Translations under genes and position numbers: made by a program
The notes under the pieces: generated by a model
The model's input: the letters and a program-made list of their open reading frames with translations, nothing else
Databases searched by the model: none
Told to the model about the DNA's origin: nothing
From: Buchnera aphidicola
GTDB taxonomy: Bacteria > Pseudomonadota > Gammaproteobacteria > Enterobacterales > Enterobacteriaceae
Length of the DNA stretch: 64,000 nt
NCBI RefSeq assembly: GCF_900128725.1
Contig: NZ_LT667500.1
Location: forward strand, 372,001 to 436,000
Reading direction: 5' to 3'
Shown: piece after piece, positions 32,202-41,913 of the stretch
How the letters are laid out: the number at the start of each line of letters is the position of its first letter
Position numbering within the stretch: position 1 is the stretch's first letter

Positions 32202-33215
32202 TTATAAATCCAAGGCCTTAAAAACTTTATACAAATTTTCTGTACTATAATGTATAGCTTTTTTTTTTCCAAATTTTAAAATATCAATTAAATAATCTTC
32301 ATCTTTTCTGAAACTGAAATATAATTTTTGAATCATAGATATTCGGTCACATACTAGGTCTGATAATTGTTGCTTAAAACTAGAATATTGGTGATCTTTA
32401 AACTCAAGTTCTATTTGAGAAATAGTCTTTTCGGCAAGAGATGAAAAAATTGATAATAAATTGGAAACTCCCGGCTTTCTTTGGGGATCGTATATAACTT
32501 GAGCTGGAAAATCGGAATCAGTTAAAGATCTCTTTAATTTCGAGCGTACAATATTAATGTCATCTAATAAAAAAATTGTATTGTTGACATTGGCATCTGA
32601 TTTAGACATTTTTTTTTGTGGATCTTGTAGAGCCATAACGCGAAAACCCGTAGGATTTATTAAAACGCGCGGAATAGTAAAAATACCTCCGTATAGTTTA
32701 TTAAACCGGCGCGCAATATTTTGCGCTAACTCTAGATGTTGTTTTTGATCTAAACCTACTGAAACATAACTTGTTTGATACAATAAAATGTCAGCAGCCA
32801 TAAGGACCGGATAACAAAATAAAGACAAGTTAATGTCGACTTGACTATGTTTTGATTTTTGTTTAAATTGAGTCATTCTAGACAATTCACCAAAATAACA
32901 AAAATTACTTAAAAGCCAATATAGTTGGCTATGAGTATGAATTTGAGATTGTACGAAAATAACGTTATTTTCGGGATCTACCCCGCATGATAAATACAGC
33001 GCTACCATATCTAATATTTTTTTAGAAGAATGATATTTTGCGCGTTTTTTTCCAGTAGACATTAAAGCATGTAAATCAGCAACACAAAAAAAACACTGAT
33101 AATATTTTTGTAAATTACCCCAACTACACATAGTTCCGCAATAATTCCCTAGAGTCAATGATCCGGTCGGCTGTATGCCGGTAAACATTACGCTTTTTTT
33201 TTTTAATTCTAGCAT
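32202..33215 (-). CDS. trpS: tryptophanyl-tRNA synthetase
   Basis: Class Ic synthetase that charges tRNA-Trp. From the ATG at 33215 it has 337 residues (334 in E. coli). The HIGH-equivalent TLGNY (21-25), the KMSKS loop (202-206) and GELSRMTQFK are intact. AAGGA ten bases upstream supports this start over an in-frame one at 33260. Downstream order trpS-rpe-aroB-aroK on one strand matches the E. coli aroKB-damX-dam-rpe-gph-trpS cluster with damX, dam and gph deleted. Confidence 0.96.
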   Translation of the reverse strand: MLELKKKSVMFTGIQPTGSLTLGNYCGTMCSWGNLQKYYQCFFCVADLHALMSTGKKRAKYHSSKKILDMVALYLSCGVDPENNVIFVQSQIHTHSQLYWLLSNFCYFGELSRMTQFKQKSKHSQVDINLSLFCYPVLMAADILLYQTSYVSVGLDQKQHLELAQNIARRFNKLYGGIFTIPRVLINPTGFRVMALQDPQKKMSKSDANVNNTIFLLDDINIVRSKLKRSLTDSDFPAQVIYDPQRKPGVSNLLSIFSSLAEKTISQIELEFKDHQYSSFKQQLSDLVCDRISMIQKLYFSFRKDEDYLIDILKFGKKKAIHYSTENLYKVFKALDL

Positions 33216-33287
33216 ATACAAAAAATCCTTAAACAGAATAATGTTTGTAAATACAAACAAAAATATTAATCTGAATGTTTGTACACA

Positions 33288-33950
33288 TCAAAGAACAGCA
33301 TTTTTAAAATTTTGAATTGTATGCACATAATCGGATGACTTAAAAATAGAAGAACCCACGACGACAACATCAGCACCCGCTTTAATAATGTCTGCAACAT
33401 TAAAAATATTGATTCCGCCATCAACTGATAACAAAATACTTTTATTGCTTTGATTAATTAGTCTGCGCACATGTCGAATTTTTTTAAATATATGAGTCAA
33501 AAAGCATTGACCTCCAAAACCCGGATTTACAGCCATTACTAAAATTAAATCTAGTTCTTCCATAATATAATCTAAGCAAGTTAAAGGAGTCGACGGATTA
33601 AGAGCGACTCCTGCCCCATAACCCATTTGCTTTATTAGTCGTATTGTTTTATCTAAATGATTAGTTGTTTCTGGATGAATAGTAATAAATTTAATATTTA
33701 AATTAGAAAACAACGAAAGTATCGCATCTACTGGAGAAGCCATTAAATGCACGTCAAAAAATACCTGAATTCCGTTATCTTGAATAGATCTGAGTATCAT
33801 CGGACCCATTGTAAAATTCGGCACATAATGATTATCCATTACATCAAAGTGAATTAAATCACAACCTGCCTGTAAAATTAATTGAATTTCTTGCCCTAAA
33901 TTACAAAAATTAGCAGATAAAATAGATGGAACTAATAAAAAATTTTTCAT
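33288..33950 (-). CDS. rpe: ribulose-phosphate 3-epimerase
   Basis: Interconverts ribulose-5-phosphate and xylulose-5-phosphate in the pentose phosphate pathway, feeding erythrose-4-phosphate to the shikimate route. The product has 220 residues (225 in E. coli). Metal and catalytic residues are visible in LIHFDVMDNHYVPN, DVHLM, and VDGGIN near the C-terminus, together with the phosphate loop VVVGSSIF. It follows aroB by 125 bp. Confidence 0.96.
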   Translation of the reverse strand: MKNFLLVPSILSANFCNLGQEIQLILQAGCDLIHFDVMDNHYVPNFTMGPMILRSIQDNGIQVFFDVHLMASPVDAILSLFSNLNIKFITIHPETTNHLDKTIRLIKQMGYGAGVALNPSTPLTCLDYIMEELDLILVMAVNPGFGGQCFLTHIFKKIRHVRRLINQSNKSILLSVDGGINIFNVADIIKAGADVVVVGSSIFKSSDYVHTIQNFKNAVL

Positions 33951-34075
33951 TGATTTCCTCTGACACTAATAATACTGTATTATACAGGATCAATATTTTT
34001 TCCTAGGTATTAGTTTAAAAATAATATACCTCCTCATATAAAATATTATATCCATATTATATAATTTGATACTCC

Positions 34076-35188
34076 TTAATATACAAAACTATACGTCTCT
34101 ACTTGACTCGCTTGAATAGCACGTAGTAAAACATTTGTATCCACGAATGAAACGGTCTTGACTTTTCCGATTGAAAAAGGCAGCACAAACCGCATAGTAT
34201 TGTTTAAAACCTTTTTATCTCTTGACATTAAGGAAATATAATCTTGAGGTAACATTTTTTTAGGTCCGCGTATAGGCAAACCTGTGATATATAAAATTTT
34301 TATTATACTTAATAAATCATGTTTATTTAAAAAATTAGAAAAATAAGATACATAAGAAGCGATAACAATACCCACAGACACCGCATTACCGTGTAACCAG
34401 TTTCCGTAACCCGTATAAGCTTCAATGGCATGAGCAAAGCTGTGACCTAAATTTAAAAAAATCCTTAAACCATTAACTTCTTTTTCATCTTCTTGAACAA
34501 CTTTAGACTTCAAGGCGCAGCATTTTTTTATACAATGTAACAACGCCTCTTCTTGCAAATCTAATATATTAGAAATATTTTGCTCTAACCAAATAAAAAA
34601 CGTCTTTTCAAAAATAATAGCATATTTAATAATTTCCGCCATTCCGGCAATCAAGTGTTGTTTAGGTAAAGAAGATAGAAAATTAATATCTACAAATACG
34701 CCTTGTGGTTGCCAGAAAGTACCTATCATATTTTTTCCTAAAATATGATTTACGCCTGTTTTTCCACCAATGGAAGCATCTACTTGTGCTAACAAAGTTG
34801 TTGGAATTTGAATAAAATTAACACCTCTTTGGTATATAGAAGCAACAAAACCAGTAATATCTCCAACAACTCCTCCACCCAATGCTATTAATGTTAAATC
34901 ACGCCCATAAGCTTTTTTTAATAAAAAAGATAATATTTTTTCAACTACAGTTAAAGTTTTATACATTTCTCCATCTTGGATAATAAAATAAGGGATATGT
35001 TTAATTACATTAAAAACACATGGGTTTTTTTTACTACAAAAGATATTTTGAATAGTATCATTCGTAATTAATACACTATTTTTTTTTTTAAAAAAACTAG
35101 ACAAAATATCTAAATTCGTTAATAATTTAGAACCAATATATATATTATAACTATTTTGGTTTAAAGGAACATGTATTATCTTTACCAT
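34076..35188 (-). CDS. aroB: 3-dehydroquinate synthase
   Basis: NAD- and metal-dependent enzyme that cyclises DAHP, second step of the shikimate pathway. The product has 370 residues (362 in E. coli). Conserved blocks are GGGVVGDITGFVAS, QIPTTLLAQVDASIGGKTGVN (split across active-site lysines) and the zinc ligands in NLGHSFAHAIE and HGNAVSVG. It lies 47 bp after aroK, as in E. coli. Confidence 0.97.
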   Translation of the reverse strand: MVKIIHVPLNQNSYNIYIGSKLLTNLDILSSFFKKKNSVLITNDTIQNIFCSKKNPCVFNVIKHIPYFIIQDGEMYKTLTVVEKILSFLLKKAYGRDLTLIALGGGVVGDITGFVASIYQRGVNFIQIPTTLLAQVDASIGGKTGVNHILGKNMIGTFWQPQGVFVDINFLSSLPKQHLIAGMAEIIKYAIIFEKTFFIWLEQNISNILDLQEEALLHCIKKCCALKSKVVQEDEKEVNGLRIFLNLGHSFAHAIEAYTGYGNWLHGNAVSVGIVIASYVSYFSNFLNKHDLLSIIKILYITGLPIRGPKKMLPQDYISLMSRDKKVLNNTMRFVLPFSIGKVKTVSFVDTNVLLRAIQASQVETYSFVY

Positions 35189-35235
35189 TGCTTATTCCTG
35201 TTTATATTTGTCTAAAGTAGACACTAGCAACAAAA

Positions 35236-35778
35236 TTAAAAAAATATAGAAAACTCATTCAGATCATACAAGAGATTAGATATAATTAATCCGGACTTTC
35301 TGTTACTAGTATCTATAATAATATTAGCGATATCTCTATATAATGGAGATCTTACCTCTAATAGAGAAGAAAGCGTTTTTTTGCTAATTTCATGATTTTG
35401 AGACAGCAACGGTCTATTTTTATTGGTACTTACTCTTTTTAATTGTTCATGAATTGTAGTTCTCAAATATATAACAATTCCTCTAGAAGATAATAAATTT
35501 CTCGATTTTAGTGACATAATCGATCCTCCGCCGGTAGCTAAAATTATACCCTTTTCGCCTGTTAACTCTTTAATAATTTTTTCTTCTTGAATTCGAAACT
35601 CCGGTTCACCCTTTAAATTAAATATATCACATATACTTAATCCCGCTCTTGTTTCAGCCTCTTGATCTACATCGTAAAACTTCATATTTAATTGAGTAGA
35701 TAACAGATAACCTATAGTACTCTTTCCTGAGCCCATCGGTCCAACTAAAAAAATGTTTTTCTGTTTATGCACTTGCAT
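35236..35778 (-). CDS. aroK: shikimate kinase I
   Basis: Phosphorylates shikimate with ATP. From the ATG at 35778 it has 180 residues (173 in E. coli). The P-loop is GPMGSGKST (13-21), the shikimate-binding DVD is at 36-38 with Arg62 in EFRIQE, and the ATGGGS loop is at 81-86. The adenine-lid arginine appears in KNRPLL. GAGGG lies five bases before the ATG, favouring it over a TTG at 35790. Confidence 0.96.
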   Translation of the reverse strand: MQVHKQKNIFLVGPMGSGKSTIGYLLSTQLNMKFYDVDQEAETRAGLSICDIFNLKGEPEFRIQEEKIIKELTGEKGIILATGGGSIMSLKSRNLLSSRGIVIYLRTTIHEQLKRVSTNKNRPLLSQNHEISKKTLSSLLEVRSPLYRDIANIIIDTSNRKSGLIISNLLYDLNEFSIFF

Positions 35779-35987
35779 GAAAACCCTCAAAATAATATAA
35801 AAAAATAAAATAAAGAAATATTATAAATCATTTACAATCATTCATATACAGTATAACGTATTTTTTTAGTAATTTGATGTAAATACTGCTTGTATAAAAC
35901 GCAAATCTTGCTTTTAAAAAATAATTTTTTATATTATAATTAATATATAAAGTATTAATATATACTTTGTAAGAGCATACAAAAAAC

Positions 35988-36075
35988 GGTGAGATGTCCG
36001 AGTGGCTGAAGGAGCATGCCTGGAAAGCATGTATATTTTAAACGAGTATCAAGGGTTCGAATCCCTTTCTCACCA
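35988..36075 (+). tRNA. tRNA-Ser (anticodon GGA)
   Basis: Class II tRNA of 88 nt with a long variable arm. Acceptor GGTGAGA pairs with TCTCACC, the T arm holds GGTTCGAATCC, and the anticodon loop CTGGAAA gives GGA for UCC/UCU codons. It is oriented opposite to the flanking aroK and nfuA. Confidence 0.95.
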
Positions 36076-36360
36076 TGAAAATCTTATATACTAAAAATAA
36101 AAAACAAAGTTAAATTATTGCATCTAAATATTCAGTCAATAAATTTTTCGGTACCATTTTTAACGAGCGGTTAACAAAATTGTTATCAAATATACTGATA
36201 CAATATATCGACCACAAAAAATCTATTCATAAGCAGATTCAACAAAATGCTTTTCATATGAACTAATAATTATATAAAAAAAATAAAAACAAGTTGTCTT
36301 GCATTCAATATTAATGCATATATCACATGTGTTGCTAAAAAGCTAATTAATATGTTAAAA
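36076..36360. other. intergenic region tRNA-Ser/nfuA, no gene seen
   Basis: About 285 bp between convergent tRNA-Ser and nfuA. No open frame with recognisable family features was found and no strong hairpin. Slightly richer patches near 36150-36210 may be remnants of a lost gene, but nothing can be identified. Confidence 0.45.
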
Positions 36361-36942
36361 CTAATAATACGAGTGCTGTCCTGAAACATGATTTGTAACA
36401 TCTTGAACGCCAGTAATCTCTGGAAAATATTTCATTAATTTTGCTTCTATTCCCGACTTTAATGTCATATCTATCATAGAGCAACCGTTACAACCTCCTA
36501 AAAATTGTAGAATGACGACTTTAGAACTACTAATTTTAATTAGCCGAACAGAACCACCGTGCAGCGCAAGTGTTGGATTAACTTTAACGAATAAAAAATT
36601 TTTTATATCTCTTTCTAATTGAGAAACTGGTCGCGATATTTTTAAAGATTTTGCATGGGGAGCCTTTAAAGTAATTTGAATCCCTAAATCATTTTGAATC
36701 AAGTCAATTTCAGTGTTCCTTAAAAAAGGAACTAAAAACCTGTTAACGTAGATATTAAATCCATTAAAAGAAAACTTTTTATCACAAGCATCATCAATCT
36801 CTTGATTATCACAGTATGCCAAGCCACATTCAGCGTGCATGGTCCCAGGTGAATTAATAAAAATTCTAATATTTGTTTCATTTTTTTGCTTAGATAATAA
36901 TTGTATTATATATCGACGAGCTTGACGAGAGATAGTAATCAT
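36361..36942 (-). CDS. nfuA: Fe-S biogenesis protein NfuA
   Basis: Carrier that receives an Fe-S cluster and passes it to client apoproteins. The product has 193 residues (191 in E. coli). The N-terminal degenerate A-type domain keeps SPGTMHAECG; the C-terminal Nfu domain has the cluster-binding Cys151 and Cys154 in GGCNGCSM and the end SGQHSYY. It is divergent from bioH, as in E. coli where only yhgH lies between them. Confidence 0.96.
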   Translation of the reverse strand: MITISRQARRYIIQLLSKQKNETNIRIFINSPGTMHAECGLAYCDNQEIDDACDKKFSFNGFNIYVNRFLVPFLRNTEIDLIQNDLGIQITLKAPHAKSLKISRPVSQLERDIKNFLFVKVNPTLALHGGSVRLIKISSSKVVILQFLGGCNGCSMIDMTLKSGIEAKLMKYFPEITGVQDVTNHVSGQHSYY

Positions 36943-37054
36943 AGAATTTTTCTGTATAATATGTTATTATTAGATTTTTAAAAATAATAGAGATATATAT
37001 AGTTTTTTACAATTAATTTTTTATTTACAAAAAATTTATATAAAAACCACTTGA

Positions 37055-37852
37055 ATGAAAAAAAAAAATAAAAAAATATATTGGTCTATTCAAGGCAAGG
37101 GAAAAATCAACATAGTTTTTTTTCATGGATGGGGAATCTACTCCATTGTATGGAAAAATATTGTTAATTTACTAAAACCATATTTTACATTACATTTAAT
37201 AGACTTGCCTGGATTTGGAAAAAGCATTTATTACCCGATCATGACATTTAAACAATTATCCCAATATTTATTAAAAAAAACAAAAAATAAGGTAATATGG
37301 CTAGGATGGTCCATGGGAGGATTAATAGCTCATTATTTAGGCTATTATTTCCCTAATCAAACTCTTGCTGTCATCTACGTAACTTCATCGCCTTATTTTA
37401 TAAGAGAAAAAAAATGGCCCGGCACTACCATAGACACATTAAATGTTATGAAAAAGAATATATTGTTTAATTATGAAGAATTTTTTAAACAATTTATCAT
37501 CTTGCACGCATTAAACTCCCAACAAAAAGATGTTCTAAATGTTAAAAAAAAATATTTATTTTTAAAAAAATATCCTAATCCAAAAAAAAAATCTATTGAA
37601 GTAGGATATCAGTGGTTAACCAAAACCGATCAGAGAAATCAAAAACTTTCTCATCATATTCCAATATTACGAATATATGGTGCACTAGATAATCTTGTCC
37701 CAATACAAACGTGTTATCACGCCAATTTGCTATGGCCTCATAGTAATTATTATATTATTGCTCATGCAAGACATGCACCTTTTTTATCTCATCCTCATGC
37801 TTTTTGTAACATTATAAATAAATTTATACAAGAAAAGACTTTATTGCGTTAA
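37055..37852 (+). CDS. bioH: pimeloyl-ACP methyl ester carboxylesterase BioH
   Basis: Alpha/beta hydrolase that in E. coli removes the methyl ester from pimeloyl-ACP, ending the BioC/BioH branch of biotin precursor synthesis. The product has 265 residues (256 in E. coli). The catalytic triad is Ser86 (GWSMGG), Asp212 (GALDNLVP) and His240 (RHAPFLSHP), and the oxyanion loop HGWG is present at 24-27. No other biotin gene is in the window. If the pathway is incomplete elsewhere, it may serve a different ester. The ATG is followed by a run of 11 A. Confidence 0.92.
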   Translation: MKKKNKKIYWSIQGKGKINIVFFHGWGIYSIVWKNIVNLLKPYFTLHLIDLPGFGKSIYYPIMTFKQLSQYLLKKTKNKVIWLGWSMGGLIAHYLGYYFPNQTLAVIYVTSSPYFIREKKWPGTTIDTLNVMKKNILFNYEEFFKQFIILHALNSQQKDVLNVKKKYLFLKKYPNPKKKSIEVGYQWLTKTDQRNQKLSHHIPILRIYGALDNLVPIQTCYHANLLWPHSNYYIIAHARHAPFLSHPHAFCNIINKFIQEKTLLR

Positions 37853-37860
37853 CTAGGCAT

Positions 37861-37875
37861 ATACAAAAATTGTAT
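37861..37875. terminator. small hairpin between convergent bioH and ssb
   Basis: ATACAA-AAA-TTGTAT, a perfect 6-bp A+T-rich stem followed by TAATTTT on the plus strand. It is a weak terminator candidate; such short stems occur by chance here. Confidence 0.3.
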
Positions 37876-37916
37876 TAATTTTCATTATTATCTATACATA
37901 AAAAAATTATAAAAAA

Positions 37917-38459
37917 CTAAAACGGAATATCGTCATCATCAAAATCAATCTTTGATGCTGTATCCACTAAATGGGATTTATCATTATATTCTGAAGAAAG
38001 GTCATTATTAACATTTTTTTCAGAAAGGTTAGAAGTAGTTAAATTTTTGTCTAGGGCAATAGGCGTTTTTTTATTACCAGAAGATTCTGGATTCATATTG
38101 CTGTTTGTGTTGCGAGAACCTAACATTTGCATAGATCCAGTAACACTAACTACGACTTCAGTTGTATAACGATCCAGTCCATTTTGATCTTTCCATTTAC
38201 GCGTTTGTAGAGATCCCTCAATATATACTTGAGATCCTTTTTTCAAATATTGACCAGAAATTTCTGCTATTTTACCAAACAAAACTACACGATGCCATTC
38301 AGTTTTTTCTTTAGTTTCACCTGTATTTTTGTCTCGCCAAACATCAGAGGTAGCAATAGTAATATTCACTACCGCCCCGCCATTAGGCATATAACGAACA
38401 TCAGGATCTTGACCTAAATAACCGATCAAAATAACTTTATTTACACCTCTACTTGCCAT
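37917..38459 (-). CDS. ssb: single-stranded DNA-binding protein
   Basis: Tetrameric SSB that coats single-stranded DNA and recruits partners. The product has 180 residues (178 in E. coli). The OB domain includes [18 protein letters not shown] and [10 protein letters not shown] Ser/Asn-rich linker follows, and the acidic tip DFDDDDIPF that binds partner proteins is intact, which fits retention of DnaB, Rep and SbcB in this window. Confidence 0.97.
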   Translation of the reverse strand: MASRGVNKVILIGYLGQDPDVRYMPNGGAVVNITIATSDVWRDKNTGETKEKTEWHRVVLFGKIAEISGQYLKKGSQVYIEGSLQTRKWKDQNGLDRYTTEVVVSVTGSMQMLGSRNTNSNMNPESSGNKKTPIALDKNLTTSNLSEKNVNNDLSSEYNDKSHLVDTASKIDFDDDDIPF

Positions 38460-38738
38460 GCTATTAACCCAAATATTATTAGTCTCAAAGTAAAATAATT
38501 ATAATTAATATGTCATTAAATAAAAAAAACATAATTTCATAATCTTCATCGATATTCAGAAATTTAGTTATTCTGAAAGCATACATCTTAAAATTTTATA
38601 CAAATAACTTGATATAAAGATATATCATTATACTAAATTTATACAATGATTCATAATATATTTTAAAAAAAAAATTAAAATATGATATTCTTGTTGATAT
38701 CAGCAAATCATATCATTAAAAATATTAAAATACCTAAT

Positions 38739-39725
38739 ATGAAAAAAAATAATTTAAATATATTTTCAGTAGCCCCGATGCTGAAATATACTGATAAACA
38801 TTGTTTATTTTTTTATAGACAATTAACAAAAAAAGCATTTTTATATACCGAAATGATTACTAGCCAGCAAATCTTAAAAAAAAAATTAATATTTAAAAGC
38901 AAAGAAATTAAAAAAACAAAACCTATAGCAATACAATTAGCTGGCAATGACCCAATAAATTTATCTAAATGTGCTAAAATTGCATACTCTAAAGGATTTG
39001 ATGAAATTAATTTAAATATCGGCTGTCCATCACAAAACGCTCAATTTGGAAATTTTGGTGTGTGCTTAATGCACAACGCCGCTTTAGTGTATCAGTTAAT
39101 AAAGTCAATATACTTTTCTGTCCCAATACCTATTAGCATAAAAATAAGGTTAGGGACTAGTAAACATCATAGTTATCAGTTTCTTAGTCAATTTATTCGC
39201 CGAGTATCAAAAAATAAATATTGTATTAAATTTATTATACATGCTAGAATTGCTGATTTGAGAATTAATAATACAAAAAAAAATCGCAATATACCTTTAT
39301 TAAACTATCAATTTGTATATCAAATAAAAAAAGATTTTCCTCATTTAAAAATTATTTTAAATGGAGGAATCAAGTCTATTCAGGAAATTAAATATCACTT
39401 AAAGCACGTTGATGGCGTAATGATGGGCAGAGGAATATACAAAAATCCGTTACTTTTATGTAAAATCAATACAGAAATATTTGCTCAAAAAAATATCTCG
39501 TTAAATAAGTGTTTCCAAACAATGCTGATATACATTAATCAAGAGACATGTACCGGAACACCTATTTTTCATATTATGAAACACATGTTACATATCTTTT
39601 ATAATCACCCTCAAGCAAAAAAATGGAAAAAATATGTTTTATCTTACATAAATAAAAAAAAAAACATATATAAGTTATTTAAAAAAATATCTGAAAACTT
39701 TAACCGAAAAATATTACTGGATTAA
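38739..39725 (+). CDS. dusA: tRNA-dihydrouridine synthase A
   Basis: FMN enzyme that reduces uridines 20/20a in the tRNA D loop. From the ATG at 38739 the product has 328 residues (330 in E. coli). Conserved parts are FSVAPML near residue 10, LYTEMITS, the catalytic cysteine in NIGCPS, HARIA, and NGGIKS with the phosphate site GVMMGRGIY. Two starts are possible; neither 38682 nor 38739 has a clear ribosome site, and the later one matches the family. In E. coli dusA, pspG, qor and dnaB are in a row; here only dusA and dnaB remain. Confidence 0.93.
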   Translation: MKKNNLNIFSVAPMLKYTDKHCLFFYRQLTKKAFLYTEMITSQQILKKKLIFKSKEIKKTKPIAIQLAGNDPINLSKCAKIAYSKGFDEINLNIGCPSQNAQFGNFGVCLMHNAALVYQLIKSIYFSVPIPISIKIRLGTSKHHSYQFLSQFIRRVSKNKYCIKFIIHARIADLRINNTKKNRNIPLLNYQFVYQIKKDFPHLKIILNGGIKSIQEIKYHLKHVDGVMMGRGIYKNPLLLCKINTEIFAQKNISLNKCFQTMLIYINQETCTGTPIFHIMKHMLHIFYNHPQAKKWKKYVLSYINKKKNIYKLFKKISENFNRKILLD

Positions 39726-40042
39726 TTATTCAGGCATGAATTGATATTTAAAAAAAATATTTTATATATAACTACTTGTTGAGGTAAAAATTTAAATCAC
39801 TTCCAATACGTCGAAAAATATATTTACAAATATAGCAAACGTACTAGGCTAAAAAATTTTTACTTTCATAGATTTTATATATTCTTGAATTATATTTTTT
39901 AATAAAGCAAAATATCAGATATATTTCTATTACTCTAAATTAAAAAATTTTCCTTAAAAATATTAACATATACTCTAAAAACATAATTTATATCATATCT
40001 TAAAAGTATATTTTAGAGATTTGTGTAGAGAAACTGCTATTT
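39726..40042. other. intergenic region dusA/dnaB, no gene seen
   Basis: About 317 bp at the place of pspG and qor in E. coli. No remnant of either can be recognised. The A+T content is extreme throughout. The dnaB promoter presumably lies here; AGAGA at 40027-40031 is a poor ribosome site for dnaB. Confidence 0.45.
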
Positions 40043-41413
40043 ATGATAGAAAAAAAAAATACAATGCAACTTAAAATCCCTCCACACTCATTAGAAGCTG
40101 AACAGTCGGTATTAGGAGGGTTAATGCTAGATAATCAACAATGGGATATAATTTCTGAACATATTGTCATGGAAGATTTTTATAACCGACAACATCAATT
40201 AATTTTTTGTGAAATGAAATGCTTGATGGAAAAAGGTTCACCAATAGATCTAATTACTTTATCTGAATCGTTAGAACAGAAAGGAGAATTAAATAGCGTA
40301 GGTAAATTTTCATATTTAGCTGAAATTTCAAAAAATACACCTAGTGTCACTAATATCGTAGCCTATGCGGAGATAATAAGAGAAAGAGCAATTATAAGAG
40401 AAATTATTGTAGCCGCACATAATATTGCATATGCAGGATATTATCCGAAAGGAAGGAAAAGCGCAGAACTATTAGATTACGCTGAATCGAGAGTATTTAA
40501 AATTTCAGAAATGCGGGTAAAAAATAATGACGGACCGAAAAACATAGAAAAAATTTTAGATACTACAATTCAATCCATTGAAAAATTAATCAATAATCCT
40601 AACAACGGAATTACAGGCTTAAATACCGGATATCATGATTTAAATAAAAAAACATCAGGATTACAAAAATCAGATCTGATTATTATTGCCGCCCGACCCT
40701 CTATGGGTAAAACAACATTTGCAATGAATTTATGCGAAAATACCGCTTTATTATATGAAAAACCAATTTTAATTTTTAGTTTAGAGATGCCAGGAGAGCA
40801 GATCATGATACGAATGCTGTCTTCTTTGTCACGAGTAAATCAATCTAAAATTCGAACCGGACAATTAAACGATGAAGAATGGAGCCGTATATCAAGTACT
40901 ATAAATATTTTATTAAAAAAAAAAAATATTTACATTGATGATTCATCTGGACTGACGCCTAATGAAGTTCGATCTCGTTCACGTAAAATATACAGGGAAA
41001 ATAATGGATTAAGTTTAATAATGATTGATTACCTTCAGTTAATTAAAATACCGTCACTATCTGGCAACCGTACTCTAGAAATAGCCGAAATTTCAAGAAC
41101 ATTAAAATCATTAGCTAAAGAATTAAATATTCCTATTATCGCGTTATCACAGTTAAACCGATCTCTTGAGCAAAGATCTGATAAAAGACCAGTAAATTCT
41201 GATCTGAGAGAATCCGGATCATTAGAACAAGATGCTGATTTAATTTTATTTATTTATCGAGATGAATTGTATCATGAAAATAGTGAATTAAAAGGAATCG
41301 CAGAAATTATCATAGGAAAACAAAGAAACGGACCAACGGGGACAATACGGTTAACATTTAACGGACAATGGTCCAGATTTGATAACTATGCTAATCCTGA
41401 ATATCATTTTTAA
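40043..41413 (+). CDS. dnaB: replicative DNA helicase DnaB
   Basis: Hexameric 5'-3' helicase of the replication fork. The product has 456 residues (471 in E. coli); the missing part is the variable N-terminal tail. The N-terminal domain shows PPHSLEAEQSVLGGLMLDN; the RecA-like domain has Walker A ARPSMGKTT (217-225), LIMIDYLQL, SQLNRSLEQR and the arginine-finger region GKQRNGPTG. A run of 12 A (40915-40926) lies in frame inside the gene. Confidence 0.97.
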   Translation: MIEKKNTMQLKIPPHSLEAEQSVLGGLMLDNQQWDIISEHIVMEDFYNRQHQLIFCEMKCLMEKGSPIDLITLSESLEQKGELNSVGKFSYLAEISKNTPSVTNIVAYAEIIRERAIIREIIVAAHNIAYAGYYPKGRKSAELLDYAESRVFKISEMRVKNNDGPKNIEKILDTTIQSIEKLINNPNNGITGLNTGYHDLNKKTSGLQKSDLIIIAARPSMGKTTFAMNLCENTALLYEKPILIFSLEMPGEQIMIRMLSSLSRVNQSKIRTGQLNDEEWSRISSTINILLKKKNIYIDDSSGLTPNEVRSRSRKIYRENNGLSLIMIDYLQLIKIPSLSGNRTLEIAEISRTLKSLAKELNIPIIALSQLNRSLEQRSDKRPVNSDLRESGSLEQDADLILFIYRDELYHENSELKGIAEIIIGKQRNGPTGTIRLTFNGQWSRFDNYANPEYHF

Positions 41414-41728
41414 AAACTCAAGCCAATTAAAAGATATATAGAATATACTTATTAATTAAAAGTTTTTACAAAAATACAAAAATAAGGATTTTGAATAGCT
41501 CTATGATATCAAAAAAAATAAAAACAAGCATATTTATTTAGTTCATTGTATCACGGGACTATTTTCTAAAAATCTTCGTATAGATTTAATAATATTAATA
41601 AAATTGAATATTAAAATAAAAAATATTCACAATAATCCTAACGAAAACATCAAAAAAAAATAAATTACTTTTTATACACGATTTATTTATTAATAATATA
41701 TTTTATGCATATGTACTTTAAGAACCTT

Positions 41729-41791
41729 CCATCATTATATAAATAAGTATATAATAGTTATTCAAACAACTAATTGATTACATAATGATGG
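41729..41791. repeat. 10-bp inverted repeat, outer element of structured region
   Basis: CCATCATTAT (41729-41738) is matched perfectly by ATAATGATGG (41782-41791), separated by 43 bases. It ends two bases before the next hairpin, so the two would stack in RNA. Confidence 0.55.
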
Positions 41792-41793
41792 CT

Positions 41794-41838
41794 ATAGCGC
41801 ATACTAAAAAACAGAAACTATTTTTTAGTATGCGCTAT
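41794..41838. terminator. perfect 18-bp stem hairpin upstream of ruvX
   Basis: ATAGCGCATACTAAAAAA (41794-41811), loop CAGAAACTA, then TTTTTTAGTATGCGCTAT (41821-41838). The 18-bp stem has no mismatch and begins with the only G+C-rich patch of the gap. The inner A6/T6 resembles a symmetric intrinsic terminator, with T6 inside the stem rather than after it. It may end a lost upstream gene such as gshB, or be part of a small RNA or the ruvX leader; only 75 bp separate it from ruvX. Confidence 0.6.
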
Positions 41839-41913
41839 TTAAAAGCATAATTATTTATATTTGATTTATATCCCTTAACTTTTTAAAACTTACCTATTTT
41901 GCAATTCTTAAAT

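Larger units (their letters stand above)
41414..41913. other. 500-bp intergenic region dnaB/ruvX with structured element
   Basis: No intact gene. gshB and yqgE precede ruvX in E. coli and are absent. A plus-strand frame without a start codon stays open for about 55 codons from 41500 to 41661, but it resembles no family I know. The remarkable part is the right half, with two inverted repeats described separately. Confidence 0.5.

Noticed and set aside
41500-41661. Open frame of about 55 codons between dnaB and ruvX
   Set aside because: No start codon, no ribosome site, no similarity I recognise; gshB and yqgE motifs were looked for and not found.
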